NCBI RefSeq assembly: GCF_900184935.1
Contig: NZ_FXYE01000001.1
Coordinates: 1,488,001-1,552,000, forward strand
Direction: 5' to 3'
Length of the DNA: 64,000 nucleotides
Source: Actibacterium lipolyticum
Lineage (GTDB): Bacteria; Pseudomonadota; Alphaproteobacteria; Rhodobacterales; Rhodobacteraceae
The position numbers and the translations under genes are program-made. The notes below the pieces were generated by a model. That model was not told where the DNA came from, ran no database searches, and worked only from the letters and a program-made list of their open reading frames with translations. Positions 62,244-64,000 of this stretch are shown piece after piece (the stretch's first letter is position 1; the number at the start of each line of letters is the position of its first letter).

Positions 62244-64000
62244 CTATTCCGCCGCGACCAATTTGATGACAGGTTCCATCGTGGCGAATTGATCGTCTGT
62301 CAGGTGGCATTTAATCTGTAAGCCACCCCCTGCGTCACGCATCGGCGGCACCTCTTTTTCGCAAAGCCCGCCCGGCACTTCGGATTTCCAACGGCATCGG
62401 GTTTGGAAAGGGCAACCTGATGGCGGGTTCATCGCCGACGGAACGTCGCCTTCAAGCACGATGCGTTTCTTGTGGATGCTGGTATCGGCAATCGGGACGG
62501 CCGATAAAAGAGCCTCTGTGTAGGGGTGATAGGGCGGCGCGAAAACTTGGTCGGTCGTGCCCAATTCCACAACGTGCCCCAGATACATGACCATCACCCG
62601 GTCACTCAGATAACGAACGATCGATAAGTCGTGCGAAATGAACAACAGCGTGGTCTTCTCTTCGCGCTGAATGTCCATCAGCAGGTCGGTCACCGCCGCC
62701 TGAACGGAAACGTCCAACGCCGACACCGGCTCATCAGCCACAACAATGCGCGCGCCGCCCGCAAAGGCACGGGCGACGCCAACGCGCTGTTTTTGGCCGC
62801 CGGACAATTGGCGCGGCATTCTGTTTGCGAACGCGCGGGGCAGTTTCACCAGATCCAGCAATTCCAACATCCGGGCATGTCGCGCGGTTTCATCGGCACC
62901 AACGCCGAAAATTTCTAGGGCGCGCATGATCTGGCGCCCGACGGTCATCGACGGGTTCAGCGTGTCGAACGGGTTCTGGAACACCATCTGAATGTCGGAA
63001 ACTGTTTTGGTGTCGCGCTGTTGGATCGGAATGTCCTGAATTTCGCGATTGTCCAACAGGATGGTGCCGTCCGTCGCGGTCTCTAACCCCATCAGCACCT
63101 TTGCAAAGGTCGATTTTCCGCAGCCGGATTCCCCGACGATGGCTAGTGTTTCACTTTCGCGGGCCTCAAAGCTTAAGGTTTCGTTGGCCTTTACGACCTT
63201 TTTATTGCCGCCGCCAAACAGCGCGCTGGCGGCCACCTCGTAATATTTCTTCAGGTTGTCGATCTTCAGAACGACGTCGCCCACGGCGGCTTTTTCCTTT
63301 TTCTCAGCAACGCTGGGCGGTGCGGCCCAATCAATTTCGGTGAACTTCAAACAGCGGGATGTGTGGCGGTCACTTCCGCGCACGGTCGCCATTCGGATGT
63401 CTTGTGCATCACATCGCCCGGCTTCGAAATAATCGCAACGCGGCCCAAAATTGCAGCCTGGTGGGCGTTCATGTGGAAGTGGAAAGTTACCCGGAATGGC
63501 AACCAACGGGCGGGACGTTTTGTCAGCGCCGGGCAGGGGGATGGATCGAAACAGCGCCTGTGTATAGGGGTGCTGCATTTCATCGAATACGTCTTCGATG
63601 GAGCCTGTCTCAACCGCCTCGCCGGAATACATGACGCACAGCCGATCACAGGTTTCCAGAATAAGCCCAAGATTGTGAGAGATGAACAGCATCGATGTGC
63701 CGTACTTCTTCCCCAAGTCCTTCACCAGATCGACGATCCCGGCTTCGACCGTCACGTCCAGCGCCGTGGTGGGTTCGTCCAGTATCAGCAACGATGGCTT
63801 TGACATCAGCGCCATGGCGATGACGATCCGCTGTTGTTGGCCACCAGACAGTTGATGTGGAAAGCTGTTCAGGATGCGGGCAGGATCGGGTAGGCGAACG
63901 TCTTCGACGACTTGCAAGGCCATCGCCCGCGCGTCGGCCTTTGATGTGCCTCCGTGGATCATAGGCACTTCCATCAACTGTTTGCCGATTTTCATCGCCG
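62244..64000 (-). CDS. Oligopeptide-type ABC transporter, fused double ATPase (5'-truncated by window)
   Basis: At least 585 aa with two ABC ATPase domains in one chain, like fused DppD-DppF. The first domain enters the window after its Walker A and shows LSGGQQQRIVIAMAL and LLILDEPTTALDVTVEAG, then the oligopeptide-type CxxC region. The second domain is complete: Walker A GESGCGKST, signature LSGGQKQRVGVARAF, Walker B IVVADEPVSALDVSVQ, and the C-terminal cysteine-rich PSGCPFQTRC. The gene continues past 64000; permease and binding-protein genes presumably lie upstream. Confidence 0.9.
   Translation of the reverse strand, partial: AMKIGKQLMEVPMIHGGTSKADARAMALQVVEDVRLPDPARILNSFPHQLSGGQQQRIVIAMALMSKPSLLILDEPTTALDVTVEAGIVDLVKDLGKKYGTSMLFISHNLGLILETCDRLCVMYSGEAVETGSIEDVFDEMQHPYTQALFRSIPLPGADKTSRPLVAIPGNFPLPHERPPGCNFGPRCDYFEAGRCDAQDIRMATVRGSDRHTSRCLKFTEIDWAAPPSVAEKKEKAAVGDVVLKIDNLKKYYEVAASALFGGGNKKVVKANETLSFEARESETLAIVGESGCGKSTFAKVLMGLETATDGTILLDNREIQDIPIQQRDTKTVSDIQMVFQNPFDTLNPSMTVGRQIMRALEIFGVGADETARHARMLELLDLVKLPRAFANRMPRQLSGGQKQRVGVARAFAGGARIVVADEPVSALDVSVQAAVTDLLMDIQREEKTTLLFISHDLSIVRYLSDRVMVMYLGHVVELGTTDQVFAPPYHPYTEALLSAVPIADTSIHKKRIVLEGDVPSAMNPPSGCPFQTRCRWKSEVPGGLCEKEVPPMRDAGGGLQIKCHLTDDQFATMEPVIKLVAAE

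Overview
The window is a chromosomal segment of an alphaproteobacterium. It is most likely a member of the Rhodobacteraceae (Roseobacter-type): gene order and products match that family, namely an iscR-led suf operon whose IscR lacks the usual cluster cysteines, the aerobic cob pathway, an sqdBDC sulfolipid operon, xerD/aroK/aroB and an lpxD-ACP-KAS cassette. I cannot name the species. Gene density is high, with many 4-base ATGA overlaps. I saw no insertion sequences, prophage, CRISPR array or rRNA; the only tRNA found is tRNA-Arg(CCG).

Layout. 1-9 kb: housekeeping genes (5'-truncated alaS, a DUF1330 gene, typA, an SMR transporter, a YitT-like gene, icd, and a hydrolase/77-aa/HD operon). 8.6-17.2 kb: the Fe-S assembly operon iscR - hypothetical - nifS-like cysteine desulfurase - sufB - ybjQ-like - (44-aa ORF) - sufC - sufD - two YIP1-like membrane proteins - sufS, preceded by an Irr/ICE-like palindrome. 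17.3 kb: tRNA-Arg. 17.4-41.2 kb: an almost complete aerobic adenosylcobalamin pathway in several transcription units. A leftward unit starts at a cobalamin riboswitch (DUF1636, cobW, cobN, cobG, cobH, cobI, cobJ, then cobL, cobE, cobM, cobB, cobA). A second riboswitch precedes a cbiM-like permease and cobF. cobK, cobO and cobQ read rightward. bluB, cobD, cbiB, a pduX-like kinase and a cobC-like phosphatase read leftward, and cobU-cobT-cobS read rightward. The CobN partners CobS/CobT of the chelatase, and a cobalt(II) reductase, are not in the window.

41.2-44.1 kb: sqdB-sqdD-sqdC for sulfoquinovosyl diacylglycerol. 44.2-50.8 kb: cell-envelope genes (YkgJ-like, DUF882/M15 Tat protein, L,D-transpeptidase, lpxD-like acyltransferase, acyl carrier protein, ketoacyl synthase, IalB-like protein). 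A 427-bp gap at 50.75-51.17 kb carries two tandem leftward terminators and a candidate 43-aa ORF. 51-62 kb: DUF853 ATPase, CNNM/CorC-type protein, xerD, a secreted 511-aa protein, a 44-aa membrane peptide, aroK, aroB, an M50 protease with CBS domains, ssb, a lytic transglycosylase and an exported leucine-rich-repeat protein. The window ends inside a fused two-ATPase oligopeptide ABC transporter gene.

Most of this is conserved core biology. The points most worth a second look are: the cysteine-poor IscR combined with an Irr-like site; the cobK/cobL pair with overlapping divergent start codons; a riboswitch that begins just after the cobA stop codon; the small-transcript candidate near 51 kb; the paired inverted intergenic elements before cobQ; and the 11 x 22-residue LRR protein. 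No wholly new multi-gene system is evident.
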